DNA from: WVYX01 sp039586815
Lineage (GTDB): Bacteria; Gemmatimonadota; Gemmatimonadetes; Gemmatimonadales; GWC2-71-9
Direction: 5' to 3'
DNA length: 64,000 nt
NCBI GenBank assembly: GCA_039586815.1
Contig: JBDHJR010000009.1
Location: 18,312 to 82,311, forward strand
The notes below the pieces were generated by a model. That model had not been told where the DNA came from. It worked only from the letters and a program-made list of their open reading frames with translations, and did no database searches. Positions 24,798-33,646 of this stretch are shown here, piece by piece. Both the position numbers and the translations under genes were made by a program. The number at the start of each line of letters is the position of its first letter. Position 1 is the stretch's first letter.

Positions 24798-26477
24798 ATG
24801 AGCTGGATGGGAGGGCGCGCGCGCCAGGGCGGAGCTGCGCGGCAAAGCGGTGGCATCCCCTCGCCGCGTGGGATCCTGCGCTGGATCTACCTGGGCCGGG
24901 TCACGGTGGCCATCGTGGTCTTCGTCGCCGCGGCGCTCTACTTCGCCGCCGTTCCTCGCGAGACCATCCTCATCCTCGCCATCGCAGCGATCTCCAGCGT
25001 GGTAGTGACCTCGCTTTCGGTGTGGTACACCCACGTGCGGGGGAGCGAGCCGGGCATGACGTTCCTCTATTCCCAGGCGCTGTTCGACCTGGGGTTGGTG
25101 ACGACGGTCGTGCACGTGACCGAGGGTCCCGCCAGCCAGTTCCCGGCCCTGTACATCCTGGTGATTGCCGTGAGCGCGGTCGTGATGCCGCTCGGATCGA
25201 GCCTGCTGATCACCGCGCTGGCGAGCCTGCTGTACCTGGCCGACATCATCTGGTGGCAGCCGGTGCAGCTCTCGGTCGCGGTGTGGCTGCAGATAGCCGT
25301 GTTCGTGGTTGTGTTCAGCGCCACCGGACTGATCGCCAGTCGCGTGCGCGTCATGGGGGCGGAGCGGGAGATCCTGCAGCGCGAGGTGCAGCGCCTCACG
25401 CTCGAGGCGGCGGACATCCTGCGCAACATCACTAGCGGCGTGGTGACGGTGGACGGTGAGGGACGGGTGCTCTTCGCCAACCCTTCGGCGGTGGCGCTCC
25501 TCGGACTCGGCGGCCCCGACGTCAGTGGCCGGCGCCTCGAGGAAATGGTCGGTGGTCGAGCGCCGGAGCTGCTGCAGACCATCGCGCTCACACAAACCGG
25601 TGGCCAGAGAACGCTACGGGCGGAAGGCAGCGTCTCGGTGGGCGACCGCAGCTTCCCCATCGGGGTCACCACCACCAGCATCGAGGACGGTGCCGCCAAG
25701 CCGTCGGTTACCGCGATCTTCACCGACATCTCCGACCAGAAGCAGCTCGAGGAGCTGCACATGCGCACCGGACGGCTCGAGGCGGTGGCGGAGCTGTCGG
25801 CCTCGCTGGCCCACGAGATAAAGAACCCGCTGGCGTCGATTCGCTCTTCGATCGAGCAGCTCGGTGACGCCGCCCGTGACGACGAGGACGAGCAGTTCCT
25901 GGTGCAGCTGGTCGTGCGAGAGAGCGACCGACTGAGCCGCTTGCTGACCGAGTTCCTCGATTTCTCCAGGGTGCGGGTCAGCGACGCACGGCACGTGGAC
26001 CTGGGGGCGGTGGCCGAGAAGGCCGCCGACGTGGTGCGCAACCACCCCGACTGCGGGGATGGGGCCGTGATCGATGTGGTGCGAGGGCCGGCTGATCTCG
26101 AGGGAGACGAAGATCTGCTGCACCGCGTGGTCGTGAATCTGGTGCTGAACGCGGTGCAGGCGGCCGACGGAGAAGGGCGAGTGACGATCGAGGTGCGGGA
26201 GGTGCAGCCCGGCGAGCTGCCTCGCGGCCTGCCCATCGGGCGCGCGATCCTCCTCAGGGTCTCCGACGTCGGGCCGGGGATTCCCGAGGATCTCAGGGAG
26301 CGGCTGTTCGAGCCGTTCGTGACGGGCCGGACCGGGGGATCGGGTCTCGGGCTCGCCATCGTGCAGCGCGCGGTGGAGGCCCACCGCGGCGTGATTCTGG
26401 TCGAGTCCAAACCCGGCAAGGGGACGGCATTCAGCGTGGTACTGCCAAGTGGCGGGACGACGGAGGTAACGGCATGA
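24798..26477 (+). CDS. pilS: Sensor histidine kinase PilS
   Basis: A 559-residue kinase: about six N-terminal membrane helices (about 20-180), a short coiled segment, a PAS domain (about 210-310), HisKA with the phosphorylated histidine in SLAHEIKNPLASI, and a HATPase domain with N box, GPGIPEDLRERLFEPF and GSGLGLAI. The layout and the overlapping downstream gene match PilS, which senses pilin in the membrane and controls pilA. The ATG at 24798 is chosen because GGGAGG lies at 24783-24788; an upstream start at 24681 lacks this. Its stop overlaps pilR by ATGA. Confidence 0.88.
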   Translation: MSWMGGRARQGGAARQSGGIPSPRGILRWIYLGRVTVAIVVFVAAALYFAAVPRETILILAIAAISSVVVTSLSVWYTHVRGSEPGMTFLYSQALFDLGLVTTVVHVTEGPASQFPALYILVIAVSAVVMPLGSSLLITALASLLYLADIIWWQPVQLSVAVWLQIAVFVVVFSATGLIASRVRVMGAEREILQREVQRLTLEAADILRNITSGVVTVDGEGRVLFANPSAVALLGLGGPDVSGRRLEEMVGGRAPELLQTIALTQTGGQRTLRAEGSVSVGDRSFPIGVTTTSIEDGAAKPSVTAIFTDISDQKQLEELHMRTGRLEAVAELSASLAHEIKNPLASIRSSIEQLGDAARDDEDEQFLVQLVVRESDRLSRLLTEFLDFSRVRVSDARHVDLGAVAEKAADVVRNHPDCGDGAVIDVVRGPADLEGDEDLLHRVVVNLVLNAVQAADGEGRVTIEVREVQPGELPRGLPIGRAILLRVSDVGPGIPEDLRERLFEPFVTGRTGGSGLGLAIVQRAVEAHRGVILVESKPGKGTAFSVVLPSGGTTEVTA

Positions 26478-27856
26478 GGTTCACCAAGCCGAGCATTCTA
26501 GTAATCGACGACGAGTCCGGGATCCTGGATACACTGCGGATCCTGCTCAAGAACCAGGGCTTCACTCCCGAGACGGCACAGGGCGGCAGGGCTGGGCTGG
26601 ATGCCCTGCGGGCGTCGCCGCCCGACATCGTGCTGACCGACGTGCGCATGCCGCAGGTGTCGGGAATCGAGATTCTCGAGGCCGCTCGCGAACAGGACCC
26701 GGAGCTGCCGGTGATCCTGATGACGGCCCAGGCGTCGCTGCAGTCGGCGATCCAGGCGGTGAACCAGGGGGCGTTCTACTACATCCAGAAGCCGTTCTCC
26801 AACGACGACCTCATCGCCATTTGCCGCCGCGCGGCGGAGTACCGCCAGCTGCGCACCGAGAACAAGACTCTCAAGCGGGAGATCAGGAAGCGGGAGCGGT
26901 CCAACTCCATCAAGCCCATCGGCAACGCCAAGCCTTTCCTCGACGTGTTGCAGCTCTCCGGGCAGGTGGCCCCCACGGAGTCCACGGTCCTGATCCTCGG
27001 CGAGAGCGGCACCGGTAAGGAGCTCGTGGCGCGCTACATCCACGAGTTGTCGGAGCGTAACGAGGGCCCGTTCTTCTCGATCAACTGCGGCGCGCTGCCG
27101 GAGAGCCTGCTGGAGTCGGAGCTCTTCGGGCACATGAAGGGGTCCTTCACGGGAGCCGTGCGCGACAAGCAGGGACTCTTCGCGGCCGCACGGGGTGGCA
27201 CCTTCTTCCTCGACGAGATTGCCGAGATGCAGCCGTCCACGCAGGTGAAGCTGTTGCGTGTGCTGCAGGAGCGGGAGGCGCTGCCGGTGGGCGCCACCGA
27301 GCCCGTGCCGGTGGATGTCCGCGTGATCGCCGCCACCAACCGGGACCTCGACGAGGCAATGCGCCGCGGCACGTTCCGCTCCGATCTGTATTACCGGCTC
27401 AACGTGATCTCGATGCGGCTCCCGCCGCTGCGGGAGCGCCGCGAGGACATCCCGGTGCTCGCCGAGGCGTTCCTCGAGCGCATTGCCAGAGACAGGGTGC
27501 AGTCGGTCAAGAGCCTCTCGCAGGAGGCGCTGGACGCGGTCATGGTCTACGACTGGCCCGGCAATGTGCGGGAGCTGGAGAACGCGCTCGAGCACGCAGT
27601 GCTGCTTAGCGCCGGAGAAGTAGTCGGGGCTGAGGCGTTGCCGGACCGGGTGCTGTCCCGGGAGGCGCAGCCGCTCGTCGCAGAGCGCGCGCCGCACAAC
27701 CCCACGCTGGAAGCGGTCGAGCGGGCGTACATCCTCTGGGTGCTGCAGGCCGAGGGGGGCAACAAGACGCGCGCCGCTGAGGTACTGGGCATCGATCCCT
27801 CCACACTCTACCGCAAGCTCGCACGGTACGAGGCCGAAGGCCTCGCCGCGCAGTAA
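26474..27856 (+). CDS. pilR: Sigma-54-dependent response regulator PilR
   Basis: A 460-residue NtrC-family activator: intact receiver (phosphoacceptor D56 in VLTDVRMP, K106), AAA+ domain with Walker A GESGTGKE at about 176-183, a GSFTGA variant of the sigma-54-contacting GAFTGA loop at 223-228, Walker B FFLDEI, and a Fis-type helix-turn-helix at the C-terminus (NKTRAAEVLGIDPSTLYRKL). Pairing with PilS and a consensus sigma-54 promoter before pilA 8 kb downstream make PilR the natural call. Confidence 0.9.
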   Translation: MRFTKPSILVIDDESGILDTLRILLKNQGFTPETAQGGRAGLDALRASPPDIVLTDVRMPQVSGIEILEAAREQDPELPVILMTAQASLQSAIQAVNQGAFYYIQKPFSNDDLIAICRRAAEYRQLRTENKTLKREIRKRERSNSIKPIGNAKPFLDVLQLSGQVAPTESTVLILGESGTGKELVARYIHELSERNEGPFFSINCGALPESLLESELFGHMKGSFTGAVRDKQGLFAAARGGTFFLDEIAEMQPSTQVKLLRVLQEREALPVGATEPVPVDVRVIAATNRDLDEAMRRGTFRSDLYYRLNVISMRLPPLRERREDIPVLAEAFLERIARDRVQSVKSLSQEALDAVMVYDWPGNVRELENALEHAVLLSAGEVVGAEALPDRVLSREAQPLVAERAPHNPTLEAVERAYILWVLQAEGGNKTRAAEVLGIDPSTLYRKLARYEAEGLAAQ

Positions 27857-27864
27857 GGAGCTCC

Positions 27865-30800
27865 GTGAGACCGCTTCTCTATCTCGTCTTCATCCTCTCC
27901 GGGGCCGCGGGCCTCGTATACGAGTCGATCTGGGCGCGCTACCTGGGCCTGTTCGTGGGCCACGCGGCGTACGCCCAGATTCTCACCATCGGAATCTTTC
28001 TGGGCGGAATGGCTCTCGGAGCCATGCTCATCGGCTCGCGCACCGAGCGCCTGGCCGATCCGCTGAAGTGGTATGCCCTGATCGAGCTGGCCGCGGGAGC
28101 GGTGGGGCTGTTCTTCCACGAGATCTACGGCGGAGTGACCGGCTTCGCGTACCAGACCCTGTTCCCCCTGATGGGAAACGGCATCTCCCTCACGCTCGCG
28201 AAGTGGATCATTGCCGGTGGCCTCATCCTGCCGCAGTCGATTCTGCTGGGGACCACCTTCCCGCTGATGGGCGCAGGCGTGATCCGTCGCTACGGCGAGC
28301 AGCCGGGGCGCACGCTTGCCATCCTGTACTTCGCCAACAGCCTCGGGGCCGCGATCGGCGTGCTATTCGCAGGCTTCTACCTGCTCAAGACGGTGGGCCT
28401 GCCGGGCACGCTGCTCGTCGCCGCGATGCTCAACCTGGTGGCCGCGCTGGGGAGCGGGTTCGTCGCCCAGCGGAAACCGCTGCGCGGTGCCGCACCCGAG
28501 CCCGCCACTGCAGCGGCAATGCCGGTCGCCGCCACGGACGCTGCCGCGCTGCCCCAGCGGCAGCTGCTCCTGCTCCTGTTGGGCGTGAGCTTCGGGACGG
28601 CGGTAGCCTCCTTCATCTACGAGATTGCGTGGCTGCGCATGCTGTCGCTCGTGCTGGGCAGCGCCACGCATTCCTTCGAGCTCATGCTGTCGGCGTTCAT
28701 CCTCGGCCTCGCGCTGGGCTCGTTCTGGGTGCGGCGCCGCGCCGACCGCTGGAGCAAGCCGCTCCGGGCCCTGGGCGTCGTGCAGTGGGTGATGGGCTTC
28801 TCCGCCTTGGCCACGCTGCCGCTCTACACCCAGTCATTCGGCTGGATGGCCGACCTCATGCAGACGTTCGCCAGAACGGAGGAGGGCTACCAGGGCTTCA
28901 CCATGGCGCGCTACGCGCTGTGCCTGGTGGTGATGCTGCCGTCCACGTTCTGTGCCGGGATCACGCTCCCGCTCATCACGCGAACGCTGCTGACCAGCGC
29001 CACGGGCGAGCGCGCCATCGGGTCGGTATACGGCGTCAACACGCTGGGGTCGATCGTGGGTGTGGGCATAGCGGGCCTCGCATTGATGCCGCTGCTCGGA
29101 GTGCGGTTGCTCCTGGTGTCGGGTGCCGCGCTGGACATGGCGCTCGGTGTGGCAATCCTCTGGGTGGTGGCCGGGTCGAAGCCGCGCGCGCGGCAGCTCG
29201 CGTACGGGGCACTCGCCGCCACTGCCCTGGTTACCGTGGTCGTGGCAGCGCAGCGCGGCTTCGACCAACGCGTGCTCGCCAGCGGAGTGTTCCGCCACGG
29301 CCAAGTGGAGGGGCCGTCCCGTGAGGTCGTCTACTACAGGGACGGACGTACCGCCACTGTGACCGCGTGGAGCCACCCCGAGACCGGCTCGATGTCCATC
29401 GCCACCAACGGAAAGGTGGACGGGTCGGTCCCGCTGCGGTGGCTCGAGGCGTGCTCCGATACGACGGTGCGACAGCCGATGTCCAGGGACATCTCGACGC
29501 AGACTCTCGCGCCTCTCATCACGCTGGCGCACGCGCCGCGAGCGCGCCTGGCAGCGGTGGTGGGGCACGGGACCGGGATGACCTCTCAGGTCATGCTGGC
29601 GAGTGCCGAGCTCGAGCGAATGACCACCATCGAGATCGAGCCGGAGATGCTCGTGGCCTCTCGGGCACTCTATCCGATAAACGCACGGGTGTTCGACGAC
29701 CCGCGGTCGCAGATCGTGATCGAGGACGCGCGGACGTTCCTGTCAGCGACGGAGGAGAAGTACGACATCATACTCTCGGAGCCGTCCAACCCGTGGGTGA
29801 GCGGTGTAGCCAGCCTGTTCACCACTGAGTTCTACAGCCGGATCGCGGGGTCACTGGCTGAAGGTGGAGTGTTCGGTCAGTGGGTTCACCTGTACGAGCT
29901 GAACGACGGACTCGTCCTCAGCGTCATCGCAGCGGTGCACAGGAACTTTCCTACTTACGAGATCTTTCTGACCGCTGCGGCGGACATGCTCATCGTGGCC
30001 ACCGCCGGCGAGAGCCTTCCGGCTCCCGATTGGTCGATCGTCGAGTGGCCGGCGATCCGCGCGGACTTCTGCCACGCCGTCGAGCCCACGGCAGAAATGC
30101 TGGAAGCGACCCGTCTGACGCACCGGACGGCGCTGGCTGCGCTGCTGGACGGCTGGCAGCAGCCCAACTCGGACTTCTTTCCGGTCCTCGACCTCGGTGC
30201 AGAGCGGGCGCGGTTCCGGGGCCAATTCGCCAGCGGGATCGGTGATCTCGCGACGCGACGCATCGACATTGCCGCACCGGTTTCCCTGCGCCGCATGGTG
30301 CCGATCCAGGGTGACCCGGTGCCCATGACCGACGTCCCCCGTGTGCGAGCCCTGACGCTGGCAGCCGCTCTGCGGGATTACGTCGTAGGCGTCGGTGTCG
30401 ACACGACGGTAGCTGCCAGTCTGGAGGACGCCCGGTACCGCCAGCTCCGGTGGGACGCGCTACTCGTCGCGAGCGAACCCCCGTCCGACTGGAAGCGCTG
30501 GCTCGGCGAGCTGCGGGTCGTGGAGCGGGATCGGCAGCGTGGGACGCACGGCTTCGTGGACGAGTCATTGCTCGCCTCGGTGCGTAGCTATCTCGAGCGG
30601 CACGACGCGCCTGCCGAAGCGCGCCGGGTGGTAGACTTCTACTTCGGTCTCGCGGGGTGGGATTTCGGCCTGGCGGCGGCGGCGGCCGACGACCTGCTCG
30701 AGGCGGAAGCGCAGGAGCAGGGCTGGATCTCGCGCGAGGAACTGACGGAGGGGGCGGTGATCGCGAAGCTGCGGGTCGGGGACGTGGCAGGTGCACGGAG

Positions 30801-30924
30801 CATCTACGATCTGTTGACGTCCGAGGAAGAGCGGCAGGGCCGGGACTTCCGGCTCCAGCTCATCAGTGCGTACCTGGACGCCTTCTCGGGCGGACCCGTC
30901 GGCGCAGAGGCCGGGGGACGATGA
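27865..30924 (+). CDS. Fused MFS-type membrane / spermidine synthase-like protein
   Basis: A 1019-residue protein. The first about 460 residues form roughly 12 to 14 membrane helices in two halves, joined near a proline- and alanine-rich linker at about 205-230. The region from about 560 to 700 is a class I methyltransferase/spermidine-synthase fold: AVVGHGTGMTSQ, then EIEPEM and the EDARTFL turn. The polyamine-synthase catalytic DSxDP is replaced by SEPSNPW, as is common in this fused family, so true spermidine synthesis is doubtful. The last 300 residues are helical and unassigned. The GTG at 27865 follows an AAGGAG. The stop overlaps the glycosyltransferase start. Confidence 0.75.
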   Translation: MRPLLYLVFILSGAAGLVYESIWARYLGLFVGHAAYAQILTIGIFLGGMALGAMLIGSRTERLADPLKWYALIELAAGAVGLFFHEIYGGVTGFAYQTLFPLMGNGISLTLAKWIIAGGLILPQSILLGTTFPLMGAGVIRRYGEQPGRTLAILYFANSLGAAIGVLFAGFYLLKTVGLPGTLLVAAMLNLVAALGSGFVAQRKPLRGAAPEPATAAAMPVAATDAAALPQRQLLLLLLGVSFGTAVASFIYEIAWLRMLSLVLGSATHSFELMLSAFILGLALGSFWVRRRADRWSKPLRALGVVQWVMGFSALATLPLYTQSFGWMADLMQTFARTEEGYQGFTMARYALCLVVMLPSTFCAGITLPLITRTLLTSATGERAIGSVYGVNTLGSIVGVGIAGLALMPLLGVRLLLVSGAALDMALGVAILWVVAGSKPRARQLAYGALAATALVTVVVAAQRGFDQRVLASGVFRHGQVEGPSREVVYYRDGRTATVTAWSHPETGSMSIATNGKVDGSVPLRWLEACSDTTVRQPMSRDISTQTLAPLITLAHAPRARLAAVVGHGTGMTSQVMLASAELERMTTIEIEPEMLVASRALYPINARVFDDPRSQIVIEDARTFLSATEEKYDIILSEPSNPWVSGVASLFTTEFYSRIAGSLAEGGVFGQWVHLYELNDGLVLSVIAAVHRNFPTYEIFLTAAADMLIVATAGESLPAPDWSIVEWPAIRADFCHAVEPTAEMLEATRLTHRTALAALLDGWQQPNSDFFPVLDLGAERARFRGQFASGIGDLATRRIDIAAPVSLRRMVPIQGDPVPMTDVPRVRALTLAAALRDYVVGVGVDTTVAASLEDARYRQLRWDALLVASEPPSDWKRWLGELRVVERDRQRGTHGFVDESLLASVRSYLERHDAPAEARRVVDFYFGLAGWDFGLAAAAADDLLEAEAQEQGWISREELTEGAVIAKLRVGDVAGARSIYDLLTSEEERQGRDFRLQLISAYLDAFSGGPVGAEAGGR

Positions 30925-31688
30925 AGCTGCGCCGCACCAGGGAGCCGTATCGAGCCGCGCAGCTGCCGGCCGACTGGAACGAGCTAGTCGTTTCCGCGGT
31001 GGTGCCCGCGTTCAACGAGGCGCAGACGATCGAGCAGAGCCTGCGGCGCATCCGCGCCGTCCCGCTCAATCTCGAGATAGTCGTGGTGAACGACGGATCG
31101 GCCGACGGCACTGGCGAAGTGCTCGACCGGCTCGATCGGGAGGGACTGGTGGACCGCGTGATTCATCAGCCCAAGAACAAGGGGAAGGGGGCGGCGGTGC
31201 GCGCGGGGATCGCAGCGGCCACGGGACACGTCATCGTGATCCAGGATGCCGACCTGGAGTATGACCCGATGGAGTACCCCGCGCTGCTCGAGCCCATCAG
31301 GCTCGACCGGGCCGATGCGGTGTTCGGATCGCGGTTCCAGTCGGGGCCGCGGCGGGTGCTGTACTTCTGGCACTCCGTGGGTAACCGGTTCCTCACCCTG
31401 CTTTCCAACATGCTCACCGACCTGAACCTGACCGACATGGAGACCTGCTACAAGATGGTGCGCGCCGACCTCATGAAGGCGCTGCCCCTGGCCTCCAAGC
31501 GGTTCGGCATCGAGCCCGAGCTCACCGCCCGCCTGTCGCAGGCGGGCGCCCGCATATGGGAAGTGCCGATCAGCTACAGCGGCCGCACGTACGCCGAGGG
31601 CAAGAAGATCGACTGGCGGGACGGACTGGCCGCCATCTGGCACATCCTGCGCTTCAACTTCCTGCCGGCGCGACCCAAGCAGCGGTGA
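30921..31688 (+). CDS. Family 2 glycosyltransferase, polyprenyl-phosphate mannose/glucose synthase type
   Basis: A 255-residue GT-A enzyme: VVPAFNEAQTIEQSL, VVNDGSADGT, NKGKGAAVRAGI, the DxD metal site DADLEYDP, and TDMETCYKMVRADL with a GIEPELTARL end. This matches dolichol-phosphate mannose synthase (DPM1-like) and DGDG-free polyprenyl-phosphate sugar synthases. There is no membrane anchor. It would load a sugar, probably mannose or glucose, onto a polyprenyl phosphate for use by GT-C enzymes; two such proteins follow directly. Start overlaps the previous gene by ATGA. Confidence 0.85.
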   Translation: MKLRRTREPYRAAQLPADWNELVVSAVVPAFNEAQTIEQSLRRIRAVPLNLEIVVVNDGSADGTGEVLDRLDREGLVDRVIHQPKNKGKGAAVRAGIAAATGHVIVIQDADLEYDPMEYPALLEPIRLDRADAVFGSRFQSGPRRVLYFWHSVGNRFLTLLSNMLTDLNLTDMETCYKMVRADLMKALPLASKRFGIEPELTARLSQAGARIWEVPISYSGRTYAEGKKIDWRDGLAAIWHILRFNFLPARPKQR

Positions 31689-33646
31689 CCGGAACGCCCA
31701 CGCAGGTGCTGTGGCGGGGGATTGGGGTCGCGCTTCTGATCCTGCCCCTGTTCAGCATCCCGCGCTGGGTGGGTGGCCCGGACCCGGGCCCCGACTGGAG
31801 TGTGCACGTGTGGGCCTGGGTAGTGGGGGCCGTGGCGGTTGTTGCGGCAGGCCTCCTCGTGGGTCGTCTGATGCGGGGGCTCACACCGTGGGCGCTCGCC
31901 TGGCCCGCGTGGGGCGACCGGGCTCTGGTGGGTGGATTGGCCGTGCTGCTCACGGCGGCGGCCGGCTACACGATGCGGGTCGCCTTCGCGTCGAATCCCC
32001 ACCTCGTGGACGAGGTCGCGCAGTTGTTCCAGGCGCGGATCTTTGCCTCGGGGCGGCTCGCAGCGCCGCCCCCGCAGCTGCCGGAGTTCTTCTTATTCAC
32101 GCACACGTGGATCACCCAGGCAGGTTGGGTCTCGCAGTTCCCGCCGGCGCACTCCCTGGCGCTGGCGGTCGGCATGCTGTTCCGCGCCGAGTGGCTGGTG
32201 AATCCCGTGCTCGGCGGGGCCGGCGTGGTGCTCGTCTACCTGGTGACACGCGGCATGTTCGACTCCGCTACGGCGCGCTTGGCGGCGGTCCTGTGGGCGG
32301 TCTCGGCCTGGGTGCTGTTCATGTCGGCGACGTACATGAACCACGCGCTTGCCGTGGCGTTGGTGCTCGGGGCATGGGCCTGCGTCTGGGCGCGCGGCGG
32401 CAAGCGGACCGCCCGCTTCGTAGCCGCTGGAATGCTGCTGGGAGCTGCGGCTGCTACTCGACCGCTCGACGCCGTTGCCGGGGCGGTCCCGCTGCTGGTG
32501 CAGCTGCTCCTGAACCGCAAGGTGAGAGAGCTGGGACTGATGTTTCTCGGCGGCCTGCCGGTGGTCCTGGCGCTGGGGTACTACAACTGGCGCCTGTTCG
32601 GCGGGCCGCTCGACTTCGGGTACACGGCGCTGTGGGGCGAGGGACACCGGCTGGGATTCCACTCCGACGCGTGGGGCTACGAGTACACGCCGCTGGTGGG
32701 TCTGGGCAACATGGTGGCGGCGATCCGCCGGCTGCACATCTACCTGTTCGAGTGGCCGATTCCCGCCTTGGTGCCGCTCGGCTTGTGGGCGCTGCTCGCG
32801 CGCCGCCGCGAGGCAGGCGACCTCGCGCTCGGGTTGGGCGTCATCGCCGGACCGGCGCTGTACTTCTTCTACTGGCACTCGGGCTTCTATCCTGGTCCAC
32901 GGTTTTACTACATCGCGGCCCCGTTTCTGGTCGTGGGCACCGCCCGGGCGCTCCGCTGGGCCTGGCTGGCGGCCCGCAGCCGTCCTGTGGCACGCTTCCG
33001 CTGGGACGCAGCGCTCGCCACCCTGTGTACCGCAGTGTTGCTGTGGGGTTGGGTGGACCTGCTGCCGCGGCGCTTCGAGGTCTATAGAGACGGGCTGCCT
33101 TCCCTCAAACACCACCCCGAGCGTGACCTGGCCCGGCAGGGCGTGCAGCAAGCGCTGGTACTCGTGCCGGAGAGTTGGGGAGCTCGGATCATCACGGACC
33201 TCTGGGCGCTGGGAGCCCCGCCGGGCGTGACAGAGCGCGTGTACCGCAGGCTCGACGCTTGCGATCTCCACCGCTTCGCCGCGAATGCACGTGCCGAGGG
33301 GCTGTCTCCCGCGGCGGTGATCGACGGCCTCGAGCAGCGCTACGCCGCTGCGGCAGAGCCGGCGCCGCTGGTGCCCGGGTCGCGCGATCCCACCCTGCGC
33401 CTGTGGCCCACCCGTGAGCTGGCGCCGAGCTGCGCGGCACAGCTACGGCACGACATGAGCGGATTCACGCTTTACGGGAGCCTCGCCTGGCGCAATCCGG
33501 TGGGGCTGCGTGACGGGTTGGTGTTCGCACGCGATCGGTTCGATCGGAACGGAGAGCTGCTCGCGGGCTACGCAGGATGGCAGGTCTGGCGCTTCGCGCC
33601 GCCGGCCGGCGATCCGGACGCCGAACCAAGGTTGACTCGCCAGTGA
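31685..33646 (+). CDS. GT-C (PMT/ArnT-like) membrane glycosyltransferase
   Basis: A 653-residue protein with about 10-12 hydrophobic helices in its first 460 residues and a soluble C-terminal domain. The first loop carries NPHLVDEVAQ, the acidic pair typical of GT-C catalytic loops, and the ensuing helices follow the PMT/ArnT layout. It should transfer a sugar from a polyprenyl-phosphate donor to a protein or lipid acceptor outside the cell membrane. The GTG start overlaps the GT2 stop by GTGA. Acceptor unknown; location next to pilA suggests pilin, which is inference. Confidence 0.7.
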   Translation: MTGTPTQVLWRGIGVALLILPLFSIPRWVGGPDPGPDWSVHVWAWVVGAVAVVAAGLLVGRLMRGLTPWALAWPAWGDRALVGGLAVLLTAAAGYTMRVAFASNPHLVDEVAQLFQARIFASGRLAAPPPQLPEFFLFTHTWITQAGWVSQFPPAHSLALAVGMLFRAEWLVNPVLGGAGVVLVYLVTRGMFDSATARLAAVLWAVSAWVLFMSATYMNHALAVALVLGAWACVWARGGKRTARFVAAGMLLGAAAATRPLDAVAGAVPLLVQLLLNRKVRELGLMFLGGLPVVLALGYYNWRLFGGPLDFGYTALWGEGHRLGFHSDAWGYEYTPLVGLGNMVAAIRRLHIYLFEWPIPALVPLGLWALLARRREAGDLALGLGVIAGPALYFFYWHSGFYPGPRFYYIAAPFLVVGTARALRWAWLAARSRPVARFRWDAALATLCTAVLLWGWVDLLPRRFEVYRDGLPSLKHHPERDLARQGVQQALVLVPESWGARIITDLWALGAPPGVTERVYRRLDACDLHRFAANARAEGLSPAAVIDGLEQRYAAAAEPAPLVPGSRDPTLRLWPTRELAPSCAAQLRHDMSGFTLYGSLAWRNPVGLRDGLVFARDRFDRNGELLAGYAGWQVWRFAPPAGDPDAEPRLTRQ

